Below are positions 22,422-34,542 of a stretch of 64,000 nt of DNA, one piece after another. The notes under the pieces were generated by a model, which had not been told where the DNA came from, did not search any database, and was given only the letters and a program-made list of their open reading frames with translations. Source of the stretch: Turnera subulata (lineage: Eukaryota; Streptophyta; Magnoliopsida; Malpighiales; Passifloraceae); NCBI GenBank assembly GCA_028386065.3, contig JAKUCV010006207.1:1-64000 (forward strand). Direction: 5' to 3'. The position numbers and the translations under genes were made by a program. Each line of letters opens with the position of its first letter. The stretch's first letter is position 1.

Positions 22422-24466
22422 GAGTAAATGACATATATGGGGCCCGTACTATTTGGAAAATACTCTTTGGGGGTCTGTACAATTTTACGTCCCTTTTACG
22501 GGTCCATACAACTATTTGGTGTCCCGATCAGGGGTCCGGGGCAGGCCACCTGCTGACGTGGACTGCCCTGTTGGAGCGTGTATTGTACGTGCCCTGTTTT
22601 CCCGCCTTTTTCTCATGTGTTGCACGCAGTGTCCATAGTGGCAAGTGGGGCCCATGCATGGGTTTTTTTTTTCAGAATTATTTATGGCTTAATTTAAATT
22701 GCTTGATTTGTTAAAAAATAAAGAAAAAGAAAAATTAAAAACCTAACCCCATTAAAATACTGTGCAGCACACTCTCATTTCCAAAACCTATTTTCTTTTA
22801 TTTCCAGTTTGTTAATTAATTAAATTAAAGAAAAAAAGTCAACCAATCCATCAACATAGTATGACAAGATTTACTTTAGCCCATGCCCAAAAATAGAAAG
22901 TATATAACTACTAATTAATCACAAGATATTAAAATTGTAAACGTGTAATTCGGTTGGTGCACTGTTCTCTTTCTCTGAAAAAGAAAACAAATATAATAAA
23001 ATTATAATCATAAATTCTCTTTTTAAGAAAATCACTAATCAACTATCCTCTCCCTTTCTCTGTGTAGCCTTGGATCATGAAGACATCGTCTTTTACCACC
23101 ACCTCGATGACGATGAAGCCGTTGTCGGATCCTCCTAGAACGACAACGACACCATTAAAAATCACGCCATTTAGAGGAAATTGCTCCTCGCCAAGAAACA
23201 TCACACACATGGCTGCACCCCAAATCCACCAACCAACTAACAACCATCACCACCAGATCCATCAGAACCATCGTACGCATCCTCCATCCACCAATCAACA
23301 TGAAACCACCACCACCTACAACCATCAAAATGCAGCCACCAAAGACCCAAGCGGAACAACCATTCTCAGATGACCTTCCACCACAATATCTGACATCATC
23401 ATTAACAACTAACAACAAATCCAAATCGAGTGAATGTAATTGAAGGCAACAACCTGGCAAAAGAAATAATGGGAAGAAAGAGGAAGAGGGAGTGGAACTG
23501 AGGGGAGTCGACTGACTAGAACCACGGCAGCGTGAGTCGCCACTCCGTGCCACGAGACCCACGCACACAAACATGCCCAAGAGAGGGAGACCTCTGGCTC
23601 TCGTGGCTCCAACCTTCTCCTTTGTTCTTCTTTATGTCGAAAGCGACAAACAAGGGTGACTCCGGTTGGTGGTGGCGGCGATACTCACTCACACAACAAG
23701 AGAGACGCAGTGACAAACAGAGGCGATTGCAACCAGGGGGCGAGTTAGACGACGACGGTAGAGGCGGCGTTGTTCGCACAAAGGCATGATCCATGTGTGG
23801 CGGTTGGTGGTGATGGCAAAGGCAAAAGGTTGGCAACAGGGGTGGATTGCAGAGAGGGGCAGCACGGCGTTGACTTGGTAACAGGGAGAAGAAGACGAGA
23901 GGTGTGAGGAACCAAGGAGAAGGGAAGGAGAAGATAAAGGAGAGAGGCAGATGGTAAGGGAATGGGTTCATACTGGAGATTTCGGGTTAGGGTTCGTCAC
24001 CCCCAATTTTGGGATTTGTGGTTTGCAGCTTCAAGTTTTGGGGGTGTTCCTCGAATGAGTGAGGGATTTTGATTTTTGAGGTTTTGGGATTTTGGGTGAA
24101 TGAGAGTGTGCTGCAGCATTGCAGCATTTTATTGGGGTTAGGTTTTTAATTTTTCTTTTTCTTTCTTTTTTAACAAATCAAGCAATTTAAACTGAACCAT
24201 AAATAATTCTAGAAAAAAACTGTGTGGGCCACACTTGCCACTGTGGCACTGCGTGCAACACACGCGCGCAACTCGTCAGAAAAGCCGGGAAAACGGGCGC
24301 GTACGATACACGCTCCTGCCGGGCAGTCCACGTCAGCAGGTGGCCTGCCCGGACCCTTGATCGGGACACCAAATAATTGTATGGACCCGTAAAAGGGACA
24401 TAAAATTGTATAGACCCCCAAGGAGTATTTTCCAAATAGTATGGGCCCCATATATGTCATTTACTC
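22422..24466. mobile_element. Mutator-like element with about 370-bp TIRs, non-autonomous
   Basis: The ends begin GAGTAAATGACATATATGG on both strands, and the inverted match runs for about 370 bases (22422-22790 against 24466-24095). A 10-bp direct repeat GAGTTTATAA flanks the element exactly (22412-22421 and 24467-24476). A 9-11 bp duplication with long TIRs identifies the Mutator superfamily. The 1.3-kb core has no transposase. It does contain low-complexity frames on both strands rich in His/Thr/Pro (plus, 23077-23373) or starting MNPFPYHLPL (minus, 23971-23516), with first-exon-like base composition, so it may carry captured host DNA (Pack-MULE); this is unproven. Confidence 0.9.
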
Positions 24467-24476
24467 GAGTTTATAA

Positions 24477-25742
24477 TGTTGAAGTCTTGTGGATGCTATG
24501 CATCCAGGTAGCACCAAGATGTATCTGAACCTGAGGAGTCACTATTGGTGACCCGATATGAAAAAAGGTGTTGTAGAATTAAGTGGGTCATTTTCAAGAT
24601 TTGTCAGCGGTGGAAGCCAAACACCAGGCTTCTACAGACAAGCTGAGGTCTTTGACTATCCTACAGTGGAAATGAGAGCATATCATTATGGACTTTGTGA
24701 TCGGGTTAGTTAGGACCCAGAGTCGGTATGATGCTTGTTGGGTCATTGTTGACAGGTTGACCAGGTCAGGTTAATTCCTTCCCCTACAGTAGGTGAATAC
24801 GATGGATAAACTGGCAAGGTTGTATGTTGTTGGTATTGTGAGACTATTTTGAGTATCGCTATCCATTGTGTCAGACAGAGATCTTAAGTTTACATTCCAC
24901 TTTTGGAAGAGTTTGCAGTCAGCTTGGGTACTAAGCTGGATTTTAGTATTGGTTTCATTCGCTGACCGATCGATAGTCAGAGAGTATTATTCTGGCATTG
25001 GAGGACATGCCTTGAGCTCGTGTGCTAAACGTCAGTGATTATTGGGATGAGTAGATGTTGCTAGTGGAGTTTGTCAACAACAACAATTATCATTCCAGTG
25101 TTAGTACGACGTCTTTTGAGGCTATATATGGGCGGAAGTGTCGTAGTTTGATCTGTTGGGATGAGGTTGGTCTGAGACAGGTGATTGGTTCGGACCTGGT
25201 CCAGGGAATGATAAATCAGGTCGGGGTGGTCAAGCAGTGCGCGATAGTTGCTCATGACCTACAACATGCTAATATGCATCGTCAGTACAGTGTAGGTGAC
25301 AGGGTAATCCTCCGTGTTTCTCCCTAGATAGGTATTATCCGGTTCAGGAGAGAGGGCAAGTTGAGCCATTATTTGATTGATCTGTATGAGATCAGTGAGC
25401 GGGTTGATCCACTGGTATATCGTTGACTTTTCAGAGGATCTGTCTTGCGTACACGATGTATTCCATGTCTCGATGTTGAGGTATTATCGATCTGATCTGA
25501 GTTATGTCATATTCCAGATAGAGGTGGAGGTTTCTAATGATATGACCTAGGCTGAAGAGCCGGTGGAGATTCTTGCTCGGAAAGTGCTGCTGTTGAGGAG
25601 TCGTACTATTTCTATGGTTCAGGTTTGTTGGAGCTGTCATTCTTCGAATGAGGTTGCTTGGGAGGTTGAGTGCCATATGGGAGAGTAGAGTTCACAACTG
25701 TTCTATTTCTTATCTCGAAATTTCGAGGACAAAATTTTTTTA
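24477..25742 (+). pseudogene. gypsy A integrase, degenerate
   Basis: The frame resumes after the MULE with DAMHPGSTKMYLNL, part of the HHCC zinc domain. The core follows (VIVDRLT, then a diverged second acidic region), then LVEFVNNNNYHSSVSTTSFE and IYGRKCRSLICWDE around 25060-25160, and the C-terminal barrel (QYSVGDRVILRVSP, to 25327). A chromodomain-like tail cannot be confirmed. There are several frameshifts and stops. A purine-rich tract ending GGAGGGG (25733-25749) lies just before the 3' LTR. Confidence 0.75.
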
Positions 25743-25755
25743 GGAGGGGTAGAAC

Positions 25756-28700
25756 TGTAAATCCCCAAAGTTTCGTTAATTAATTTTTATAAAATTTTTG
25801 GGATTTAATTTTGAATTTGCCCTCACGGAATTCTTGGGAGTTATTTTCCTGGAACTAAATAATCTTTACCCATAAGTATTTTCTCTTAGGTGGAATTAAA
25901 TTTTGTTTTGGGAATAAAACACATTGTTGGTAGTAGTTTTACCTAAAACTACGTAGTTTTGGATGAACAAAAACGTAAAACTCACATAATGGTGTGTTTT
26001 GAGTTGAAGTTTGACTTGAGGAGGGAGCTGTGCTTAAAGTGACGTCGTTTTAATTTATGTTGGAAACCCTAACCCGAAGGGTGGAGTATAAATCCATCAC
26101 ATTCCCTCTCTCCCCTCTCTTTTCTTTCCCTCCTCTCCCGAGTTCGGCTGCCACTTCCCCACTTTCTCTTTTCCTTTTCTCTTTCTTTTTCTTCTTTGCC
26201 TCTAACATAAAAGCTGTCGCCTCTTGTTTCGTCCTCTCCTTTACTATCGACGCCACCTTAGGTCCTGTTGTCAACATCCGTCGGTGAAGCAAGAGTAGAG
26301 GAAGATTGGAGTTGGGTCGCCTCAGCCATGGCTGTGTCCAGGTCGTAGAGGAGGACTGTACTTCACGATGCTACCTCTGGCACTGCAGGGTAAGCATCGC
26401 TGCTTTCTTCCTCTTCCTTTCTTCCCCGATTTCCTCTCTTTGCTGGATGTTGGATTTGTTTGTGACTAACCCGATTCGGGTTCTGTGCTTGAGGTTCGGC
26501 GGGTTGATGGTGGCTGGTGGTAGGTGTGCGTGGTGGTCTACGGTGGTGTGTCGGCTGAGTTTGACGGCAATGGTCTGGTTGATAGTGGTTAGTGGTGGTG
26601 AGTTTGCGGGGTTAAGGACGACAAAGTTGTGCCGCATTGTTGTTGGTGGCTCGGGTTCATGGTCTCCTGTAGTTAGTGCTTCGTAGTGGTGAATCCGAGA
26701 TTTGGGTTGGATTCGGGTTCTTGGGTTTTAGATTCGATCAGGATGGATCCAGTTTTTCAGTAAGGATTCCAACACCTCTTCCAGCTTTTGATTCTTTTTG
26801 TTGTTTTGTGGTTGCTTGAGGTTGGATTGAATCATGGATTCATGTGTGTCGGGTTGTGTTAGTGCAAGACAGTTCGTGGGTAAGCGTTTTCCGGCGAGCT
26901 CGGTCACTATTTTTCTCGAGGTTATCACCGGGGGCGGGGAATGAGTGGCACATGCCGGTATACGCCGGCGTGCATAGAACCTCTAGATCGGGTGATCTTG
27001 GGCTCGGGTAAAACCCCAGAGCGGAAGATAGGAAACCGGGCCCAGGCCCAACGATGAAAATCTTTAACCCTAGAGATGATAATTGGACTAAATAAGAATG
27101 TGCTCTAAGCCTAAGGACATGTTTGCGTTTAATGGTGGGTTTTGACGATATGGGCTTTAGGCCCAAAGGTGATGTGGGCTTTAGGCTTGGACATTTATTT
27201 GGACTTGGTGGGGGCTTTAGACCCTGTGAACCTTAGGCCCGTGACATGATGGAGATGTGGACCATGAGTGGGGTTGGATCTTTGGGCTTAGACCTTGACT
27301 TTGGTAGTAAACGGGCAAACACTCACGATTTATTAACGTAATGGAGCTGGAAGGCTTAAGTCGATGTAGTGATATAAGCACATACCTAGCATGCATCTAC
27401 TCATGTTCTATGTTTGTCATATATGTGACCCGGTTTTAAGGCAGTGTACCAATTTTTCCAAGGCAATTTCTATGGCCCAGGTGAGGACATATAAACCTTT
27501 GTATGCTTTACTGCCCGCGGTACTGAGGTCGATAGTCTTGGTACATCGTGTAGTAAATGGTTTTATAATGTGAGCATTATATGCCTGGTTGAGCTTTTTG
27601 TGATGCATGCTTTGGTTGTGTTGTGTGTCTGAATGTTTATTAGTTTATGTACTTTGATGCCGTGTTAAATTGTTTATGAGCTGATATTGCCATGCTGGTT
27701 GTCTATGATATGATATTGCCATGTTGATTATTTATGAGCTGTTATTGCTATGTTTTATGATATGAGCTGTTTTGCCTATATAATGTAGACTTGTGAGCCA
27801 AAGGCTTGGTTTGGAAAACATCTGTTATGGCACACACCCTATTTACACAATTTGTGGAACACTCTAAAGTAAAGACATAACTGATAATTAATGATTCAGG
27901 ATGACAATAATTTGACTGTGAGGCTGTTGACCGGTAGGACTGAGTGGGAGAGTGGGTACCCCTTCTGGAGTATGTGTTTAAAAAAAAAAGAGAGATTCTA
28001 GAGACAGTGCCTTGGGGATTAGATGGATGTGCCCTTTGGTTGGTTTACACATCAGTGCACTAGTCCCTTTGGATACGACCTTGTGTGCTACCTCGATCTG
28101 TGCACTTGCATATTTTACACATCCGTTACCGAAAGCATCCTTCAGAGAGGCTCCGCCTTGGGGAAGGTGGGTGTACCCGGGTTATTTATACCTTGTCTTG
28201 GTATATACTAAGTGCACCCCTTAGAGAGTCGTCAGCCACATGAGGTAATTCTGTGGTTAGTTTTTATTTCGGATCTTACCCCTCCGATGTGTTAGTATTT
28301 TAGGTTTGAGCAATGGACTGATTAGTCGCTACCACGCCCGACGCACACAGTAGAGGGCCTAATAAAATATTCAATCTTAGTAAATGATAAGTATAATTAT
28401 GATAAGATGAGTACAGACAAGTGTGAGATTAAAGTCTAATGTTGACTATGTATTGTGCACTGTGGCTGTTATTTCCAAGTACTGATGTATCTGTGGTTGG
28501 TTTGTATATGTATGTTTTGGTTTATTTGTTTATGGTGAGACAGTGGTTTGGTCTCACCCCTCACTTTACACACAGGATGGCCGAACGTGGATGAGGGACA
28601 CATTCAGGTAACTGTGCCTACCTTCTCTTCATGGACGGATCCATAGGTTGACACTTCATATGTTTGCACTTGCCATTGGATTTGTTATTAATTTCCGCTG

Positions 28701-28954
28701 CATAATTTATTGGGATGCTGTGTTATTTTATTTTGATTGGAATAATTATTATTCCGGTTAGTTTGTCGGTGTTTACTTGGCTTTACAATCCTGATTCTTT
28801 TTTAGTCTTTTAGCATCCCATTGTTTAATTTGTTATTTTGAGATATTGAAGTGTTGTTTTACACTAAGGTTTTGCATCCCTGGACTCAAGGGTATTTTGC
28901 TTTTCAATTTTGTTTATATTTTTGTACATTTGTTCTTGGGATGCAGTCGTTTCA
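25756..28954 (+). repeat. 3' LTR of gypsy A
   Basis: The LTR begins TGTAAATCCCC after the polypurine tract and ends GTCGTTTCA. It carries a TATA box (AGTATAAATC near 26085), then a pyrimidine-rich leader and a splice-donor-like GCAGGGTAAGC (about 26385). The right half matches 14158-15922. Instead of flanking host DNA, it is followed directly by gag-like sequence. Confidence 0.8.
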
Positions 28955-29194
28955 GCAGCAATGGCGGAAGCTGCAGCCGAGGCGCAAGCTGCTGCAGCAG
29001 GGGAACATGTTGCTGGAGCCGTGGTACAAAATGTAGTACCGCCTGGTATGGATCCGGCGATGCTCTACTAGTATCAGGCTTTCCTTCAGTGACATCAATT
29101 TCAGCAATTTCATCAGCATCAGTAGGGTGCTCAACTGGTTCAGGCAGCACGTACTGCAGACCCCACGGTGGGCAGTTTGGCGACAAGAGACACA
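28955..29194 (+). pseudogene. gypsy gag N-terminal fragment
   Basis: An ATG at 28961, six bases after the LTR end, opens an Ala/Gln-rich frame (MAEAAAEAQAAAAGEH) that runs to a stop at 29069 and can be followed in frame with stops to about 29190 (QFQQFHQHQ). The alanine-rich start is plausible for gypsy gag. There is no primer site between LTR and ATG, so this may be a recombinant or deleted second element. It stops where a copia gag on the other strand begins. Confidence 0.5.
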
Positions 29195-31613
29195 ACCATC
29201 AAATCCTAGTAATTGAGAACGAACAAGTTCAAAGAATGGTAAAGGATTCTGGGCAAAGGTAGGATTGACAACACCGTCATATTCTGCAAGAAGACCGTTC
29301 AATACTTGAGGAATAAAGTTAGATTCGCTTGAAGGAGTAAAGAGAGCGCACAAAGAATCTTGTAAGATTTTGGCTTCTGTAAGATAAGTGTGCATATATT
29401 TCCTTCCCCTGGACAACTATTGATAAGCTGTTTTCAGTTGAATTTAATTAGCAGAAGTTGTATCCACAAACAATTGATGCAAAGCATCACATGTGTCTTT
29501 GACAGAAGAGGAACATTCGATATCATAAATTTGGTACAAAATATCAACCGAGATAGTGGAGTGAATCCATGTGAGAACCATATAATCATTATGTTGCCAA
29601 GATACAAATAATGGATTGAGAATGTTATCATCCAAAAACTATGGTGGGGTAAGATAGAACCAGAGATATGACTATCAACCTTGTGAGTTTTGAGAACATT
29701 GAGAAAAATAAGGCGCCAAAGAAGTTAATTCTTAAGATTAAAAGTAATCTTAACCAGACACTGGATGTTTGGTATTTAAGAAGAAAGTGAAAGACTAGAG
29801 GAGGAACCGATTTCGGTTGAAGATGAAGAAGGAGAAGAGGCAGATTGATCAAAGGTAAAAAAAAAATTAACTGATTTCGCATTTGTCCCTCCACTTAACC
29901 GATTTCGCATTTGTTGTCCCTCTTTCTTTTTTTGTCACTCATGTTGTCCCTCAACTCACAATTGGTCCTTTTTACACCCTATAGACGGTGACTAGTCGTG
30001 GTACTGACACGTGTTTTTTGGGCCCTGTGCTGTCTAATTTTTTAATTATTTTTATTTTTATTAATTTCCAAAAAATTATTTTTCCGAAATATTTTTTTTT
30101 GTTCTTTTTATCTTTTTTTTTCCCCCACAATCATTGATAGCCAAGCCAAGCCAACTACTGTAAAGAAAACCACGCCCACACCATTTTACTCCTCTTCCCA
30201 GAAAACACCATCATCATCAACATTACGACATGCCTCCAATCCACTACTGTCACCACTACAAGCCAAGCAAACCACTTAAAATCCACAATCATAACCAATT
30301 GTTAATTCAGGGCACAACTCAACAACAAAGCACCATCAACTAATCAACAACCATACCATGGCCACTGCTAAAAATAATCATGTCAATGCCCACCCTGTAA
30401 ATCCAGATCCGTCAACAATCAACTCGTCACCAACAATCACAACAGCACACACATATTGATACCGCCCAACCTGACCCTTGTAGCCCACTGGCAGGAAGAA
30501 CTCTGGCCACTGACAACACAACCACCGCCTGTGGCACACACCCACCAACACCATTAACCCGTGGTAACAATCAACGACATCCCCCTCTCCTCACAGCCAG
30601 CATAGCAACATCCCCACGAACCCCAAAACACCAGATTAATCAAAATTATAACAAGTCATTCTTTCAAACAAAACGAAATCACAGTGAATCCAAAGAAACC
30701 AAAACCTCACACAGCCCTTCGATGCGATGCAATTTACTCACGGCAGAGCGAGGGACGACGACTGCTCTACCAAGTCCGACCTCGACTTTCTTTGCCTTGT
30801 GGTCTCGGGTACGCAGGGTTCGATGCGGAGGAGTAGAAGCGAGAGAGACAATGAGGTGAGGACGGGATTGGCAGCATTCTCAATGAGCGCCATTGAAGAG
30901 GAGATGTTGGCAGTGAGTCGAGTTGCGAGTGGCAACGTCAAGAGAGGAACTCGACTGGGAGGAGAAATAGGCAGGAGGCAACAGTGAAGTCGCTTTGTGG
31001 TTTGGTGATGATGGCTAGGTATAGACGACAGGAGAGAAGTGAGGTGTGGCGGCACGGTCTATAGCCAATGGGGTTCCGTCTTATGGTTGACGGGTTCTAT
31101 TGACAAATTGTGGATGGTGGTTCTGGCTAATAGTAGTCAAGGAAGCAGTTGAAGATGAAGGCGACTTAAAAGCTAGCTAATCGCAACATAAAGCTAGTTC
31201 TTTCGTTGCAAGCGCAAGAACGACATTGTATTACCATCTCAAAACTCTTTCCCAAAAAAATATTTTAAAAATGACTTATTTAATTAAAATAAAAATTTTC
31301 AAAAATTTGAATTTGGGAAATTATAAAAGCAGAAAATGAATAAATAATTAGGGTACCTACGGGCCCACAGAATATGTGTCAACATCGCAATAACTAACCG
31401 GTTCTAGGATGTAAAAAGGACAATGGGTCCCAGTAAATTGTGAATTGAGGGACAACATGAATGAAAAAAAATAAAGAGGGATAATATAGGCAAAATCGAT
31501 TAAGTAGAGAGACAAAAAAAAAAATTTAACGATTGATAAATAGTAGACATGGTTTAGATTAAGTTTGGCATTTGAAGAGAAGAAGATGGGAGCACAATTT
31601 GCGCTCCACTACC
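29195..31613 (-). pseudogene. copia gag, minus strand, split by a TIR element
   Basis: On the minus strand a primer-site-like GGTAGTGGAGCG (31613-31602) precedes an ATG at 31550. Six codons later the frame is cut by the element at 29853-31530 and resumes at 29852. Copia gag features follow with one frameshift: LLWRLIFLNVLKTHK, NPLFVSWQHNDYMVLTWI, then ILQDSLCALFTPSSESN and LNGLLAEYDGVV (UBN2-like). It ends near 29195 with no zinc knuckle, protease or pol. Confidence 0.7.
29853..31530. mobile_element. Mutator-like TIR element, non-autonomous
   Basis: About 150 bases at each end are inverted copies (shared phrases ATGTTGTCCCTCAA, CTTTTTACA and TGGGCCC), with more mismatches than in the element at 22422. 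Flanking 10-mers GATTGATCAA (29843-29852) and GATTGATAAA (31531-31540) fit a Mutator-type duplication with one change. The core is GC-richer, with a Ser/Leu-rich frame on the minus strand (31055-30738) that I do not regard as a known protein. No transposase. Confidence 0.65.
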
Positions 31614-31639
31614 ATGTGAAAATACTATGTGCTTAATCT

Positions 31640-31834
31640 CTTCTTTAGTATCAATTCCAAATGGAAAATAAATTCAATTCCTAAAAATATTTTTGTCAAT
31701 ATATACATATTTATAATTTTTTCATAACATTTTATTTTGATCTCATAACTACTACTATGTATACATTTGACAAAAATATCATTAGAAATTGAATTCATTT
31801 CCCATATAAAATTGGTACCAAACGGACCCTTGTG
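31640..31834. mobile_element. MITE-like element
   Basis: The ends are imperfect inverted copies (TTTAGTATCAATTCCAAATGG at left, reverse of CCCATATAAAATTGGTACCAAA at right). The terminal style GTTTGGTA-CCAA resembles the element at 55598-56032. I could not define a target duplication. Confidence 0.5.
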
Positions 31835-32078
31835 TTGATGAATAGGGTTTTAGGTATATATATAGAGACAACCTACATAGATACAATGACTGAAATACCC
31901 ACAATATATTACCATTATTCAGTATCCTTAACATTGGATACTGAGTTACAGGTTACATCTTCACCGTGGATCTCCTTATGAGCGAGACCGTCCACCAAAA
32001 TAAATACAAAAACAAACACTCTAACTTAATGTGTCATAGTCCGGAACACTAGTGGCTTAGTGTGATCTATATCCATCT
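31835..32078. other. 3' flank of the membrane-protein gene
   Basis: AT-rich DNA lying between the MITE and the stop codon of the minus-strand gene. It probably holds that gene's 3' UTR. No other feature is seen. Confidence 0.4.
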
Positions 32079-32979
32079 CTAAACCATTTCAACATCATGA
32101 GTTTTAGTAGTATCTTCAGGGTCATTATGCGATTCACTTGGTTGCTCGCTCGTGATGAAACAGTTCAAATTTCCAATGAGCTTATTGGCCATGCCTAGAC
32201 CACAGAGAGCTGAGTCCTTTACAAATTGGCAGAGGTCTCTGCGCGAGTCACAAGCAACCTTGCCAAAGAAACAAACAAACATCACCAGCACAATCCACCC
32301 CGTAATTGGGTCCATAATCATCAATAACGCAATTATGCCTAGGGAGCTAAACAAGAGACGGATATTGCCAGCAAATGTTGCATATTGGTGGTCCATTAAA
32401 CCATCGATGCAGAGCTTGACTTCGACCACCGATGCTGTGGCAAACAGGAGTAGAGCAGCAAGTGATACTAGAATGATTCCTTTGTGGGTTTCGAATGGAG
32501 AAACTGGCAACGACTGGTAATTCACATTGATTAAATTACATTCCGTCAGAAAAACAAAGCCAGAAATGCAATGTTCCACTCCTATCCTGGCATCAAAAAA
32601 TTAGATTAGACAATTACTCTAGGCACATTAATTGATTCTATGAAAGAATAACTTTTTCTAAATTTTTTATGGAACTATAGAGTGGGATTTTAAAGAACAA
32701 TATTGTGCATGAAATATGCTATTTTAGGAGGACAGGAATAGATTGGACCATAGTTATTAGCCCCAGCCCGGATTGGCCGGTTCAACTGATGGTCTGTGAT
32801 CCGGAGCTCAATCTGAATTTTTTAAGGAGTTGGACTTGCCGGTTTTGAACAGATCCGGTTGACCCCGATAAAAACGGTGAACCGCTCGGATCACTTTTAA
32901 ATCATAAAACCACCAAAATTATTCTTATTTTCACACAAAAATTCTATTATTTATGACAAATTTATATTTCTAGAATTTG

Positions 32980-33010
<31 letters not shown>

Positions 33011-33866
33011 TTATTTTATAATTGTAGGTAACCCGTGATCTTTCTAAATTTTTGTCCGATCGGGTTTTGATAACTTTGGTTTGGATTGCGTCCGAGTTTT
33101 GGATTAACAGGCTCGGTGAACTTTAGATAGAGCGGGGTCAAAATACCAGGAGAGAATTCCAATTCCATGACAAAAATAACAAGCCGGGAGAGAATTAAAA
33201 AAATGGATTTCACTCTTCTATGTGCCCTCTCGATTGGGCCAGCAACAGATGCGAGCCCAAATTTTATAGCAAAACTGCAATCCAAGAAAAAGGGAAAACT
33301 CGGGAATGATTTTTGTAAATTGTAAATTAAGGCCCTGAATCTGATAGTGACAAGAACCGTCTTTGTTGGGTTCGACTTTAATATCCGAAGGTAAACGCCC
33401 AGTTTCTTTGGTGTTTGTAATAGTAAATTAAACGAAAGAACATACTTAACCAAAAAGCTCTGTACATAAGACAGTTCCTGGCGGGAAACATCACGGCCGG
33501 GAACGGCTAAATGTCGAATGTGACACAAAAGGTAAGAACAAGGAAGCTAATTTATAAAGTTTTTAATAAATGGTAACTATATTTATATATAAATGGTATA
33601 TTTGTTCAGGTTAGAAAACCGGTCCACCTGAACTGGCTAGTTCTGTTCAAAGTCCAAGCCATTAATTACAGCACTAATTAAAGTAACTAGACATATGGTA
33701 TTACTATCCATTTAATATGTGAACAAGATCTACATGAACGATCAATATTAATGCCAATGGATTATACAATATGAAAGTTGAAAGCCAGAATTGGAAGGCA
33801 GTGAAATTAGACTAACCTTTGCAATCTGAGGCGAAGAGTGTCATTTTGGTTATCAGCCTCAGCCAT
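32079..33866 (-). CDS. small multi-pass membrane protein, two exons, function unknown
   Basis: Exon 1 is 33866-33817 (50 bases) and exon 2 is 32586-32079, joined across a 1230-base GT-AG intron (AAG|GTTAGT to GCCAG|G). The product is 185 aa: MAEADNQNDTLRLRLQ from exon 1, then a cytosolic-looking start. Hydrophobic segments lie at about residues 54-71, 94-108 and 114-125, and a polar acidic tail ends the protein. The start codon has a TAA just upstream in frame and an A at -3 and G at +4. I do not recognise the family; the layout is that of an uncharacterised plant transmembrane protein. No stop or frameshift is present. The first exon encodes only 16 residues, so automatic annotation may miss it. 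The intron contains AT repeats (about 32985-33005) and CCGGTT-rich DNA that may be a decayed transposon. Confidence 0.75.
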
Positions 33867-34542
33867 TTACTTCTTAACATTAAGTAAGCACCTTCCTTTA
33901 ATAGCTGCGTTTTTAAGTGTTCAAGGCTGTGTTTATTATATGGTATAAATGGAGAGGGAGAGATATATATATATATAGAGAGAGAGAGAGAGCGAGAGCA
34001 AGGTTGGTCTCTCATTTACGTGGGTGCGTACGAGGGACACTTAGACTAGAAGAAAGTTTAATTGGAGAAAACGTCTCGGGGAAAAAGACGTCTTCAATAT
34101 TCACTATTTGAGACGTTTGTCAAAGCAACAAGTGAAGAAAGTAGCTCCAAGTCCCAGCCTCATAAGTCATAACACGGAAATGGGAAGGAAGGTTATGACT
34201 CATGGGTCAAACGGTACTTAACAATTGTCCTTTCTTAATTATTTGCCCAAATAGAAAAAGAAAGAGTAGTAGTTGTTCAAGTAGGGATTACCCATACAAT
34301 CAAAAATAAAATAAATAGGAATTACCCATAAATCCTCTTCTTTTTTTTTTGTCAAATAATCCTAAGGTTTGCTCATTTAAAAAAAAAAATCATCCTAAGA
34401 AACGTACGAGTAGACTAACGCATAAATATGCAGCTTGCTTTTTTTTGTTTCCCATCCGATTTCGCCCCAAAGAATTCGGATTCGCTTAAGCAAAACTAAG
34501 TCGATTATCGCTTGGGCCAACCCCACTTCAGTAGAAATAACA
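33867..34542. promoter_or_regulatory. upstream region of the membrane-protein gene
   Basis: Read on the minus strand, this region has a TATA-like ATTTATACC near 33948 and a CT/TA microsatellite at 33962-33995 close to the presumed transcription start. Farther out the DNA is AT-rich with A runs and no coding signal. The LINE poly-A tail marks the right border. Confidence 0.4.

Larger units (their letters stand above)
14158..28954 (+). mobile_element. Ty3-gypsy element A (chromovirus, Tekay/Del-like), nested and decayed
   Basis: The element has a 5' LTR remnant (14158-15922), primer site (15926-15937), degenerate protease, reverse transcriptase, RNase H and integrase, polypurine tract and 3' LTR (25756-28954). 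It is interrupted by solo LTRs at 17830-19575 and 19670-21952 and by a Mutator-like element at 22422-24466; pol continues correctly across each. LTRs of about 3.2 kb, an integrase read after RNase H and the closeness to element C suggest the Tekay/Del chromovirus clade (inference). Gag is missing. Many stops and frameshifts rule out activity. Confidence 0.8.

Noticed and set aside
23155..23580. Val/Gly-rich minus-strand frame in the MULE as a gene
   Set aside because: Low complexity, overlapped by equally long frames in other phases, and no splice structure or domain. I describe it only as possible captured DNA.
28846..29262. Cys/Ser-rich plus-strand frame
   Set aside because: It crosses the LTR end and the gag fragment in another frame. 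The Ala/Gln-rich gag frame explains the sequence better.
33016..33528. 170-codon minus-strand frame
   Set aside because: Lies wholly inside the intron of the membrane-protein gene, lacks any recognisable domain and overlaps repeat-like CCGGTT DNA.
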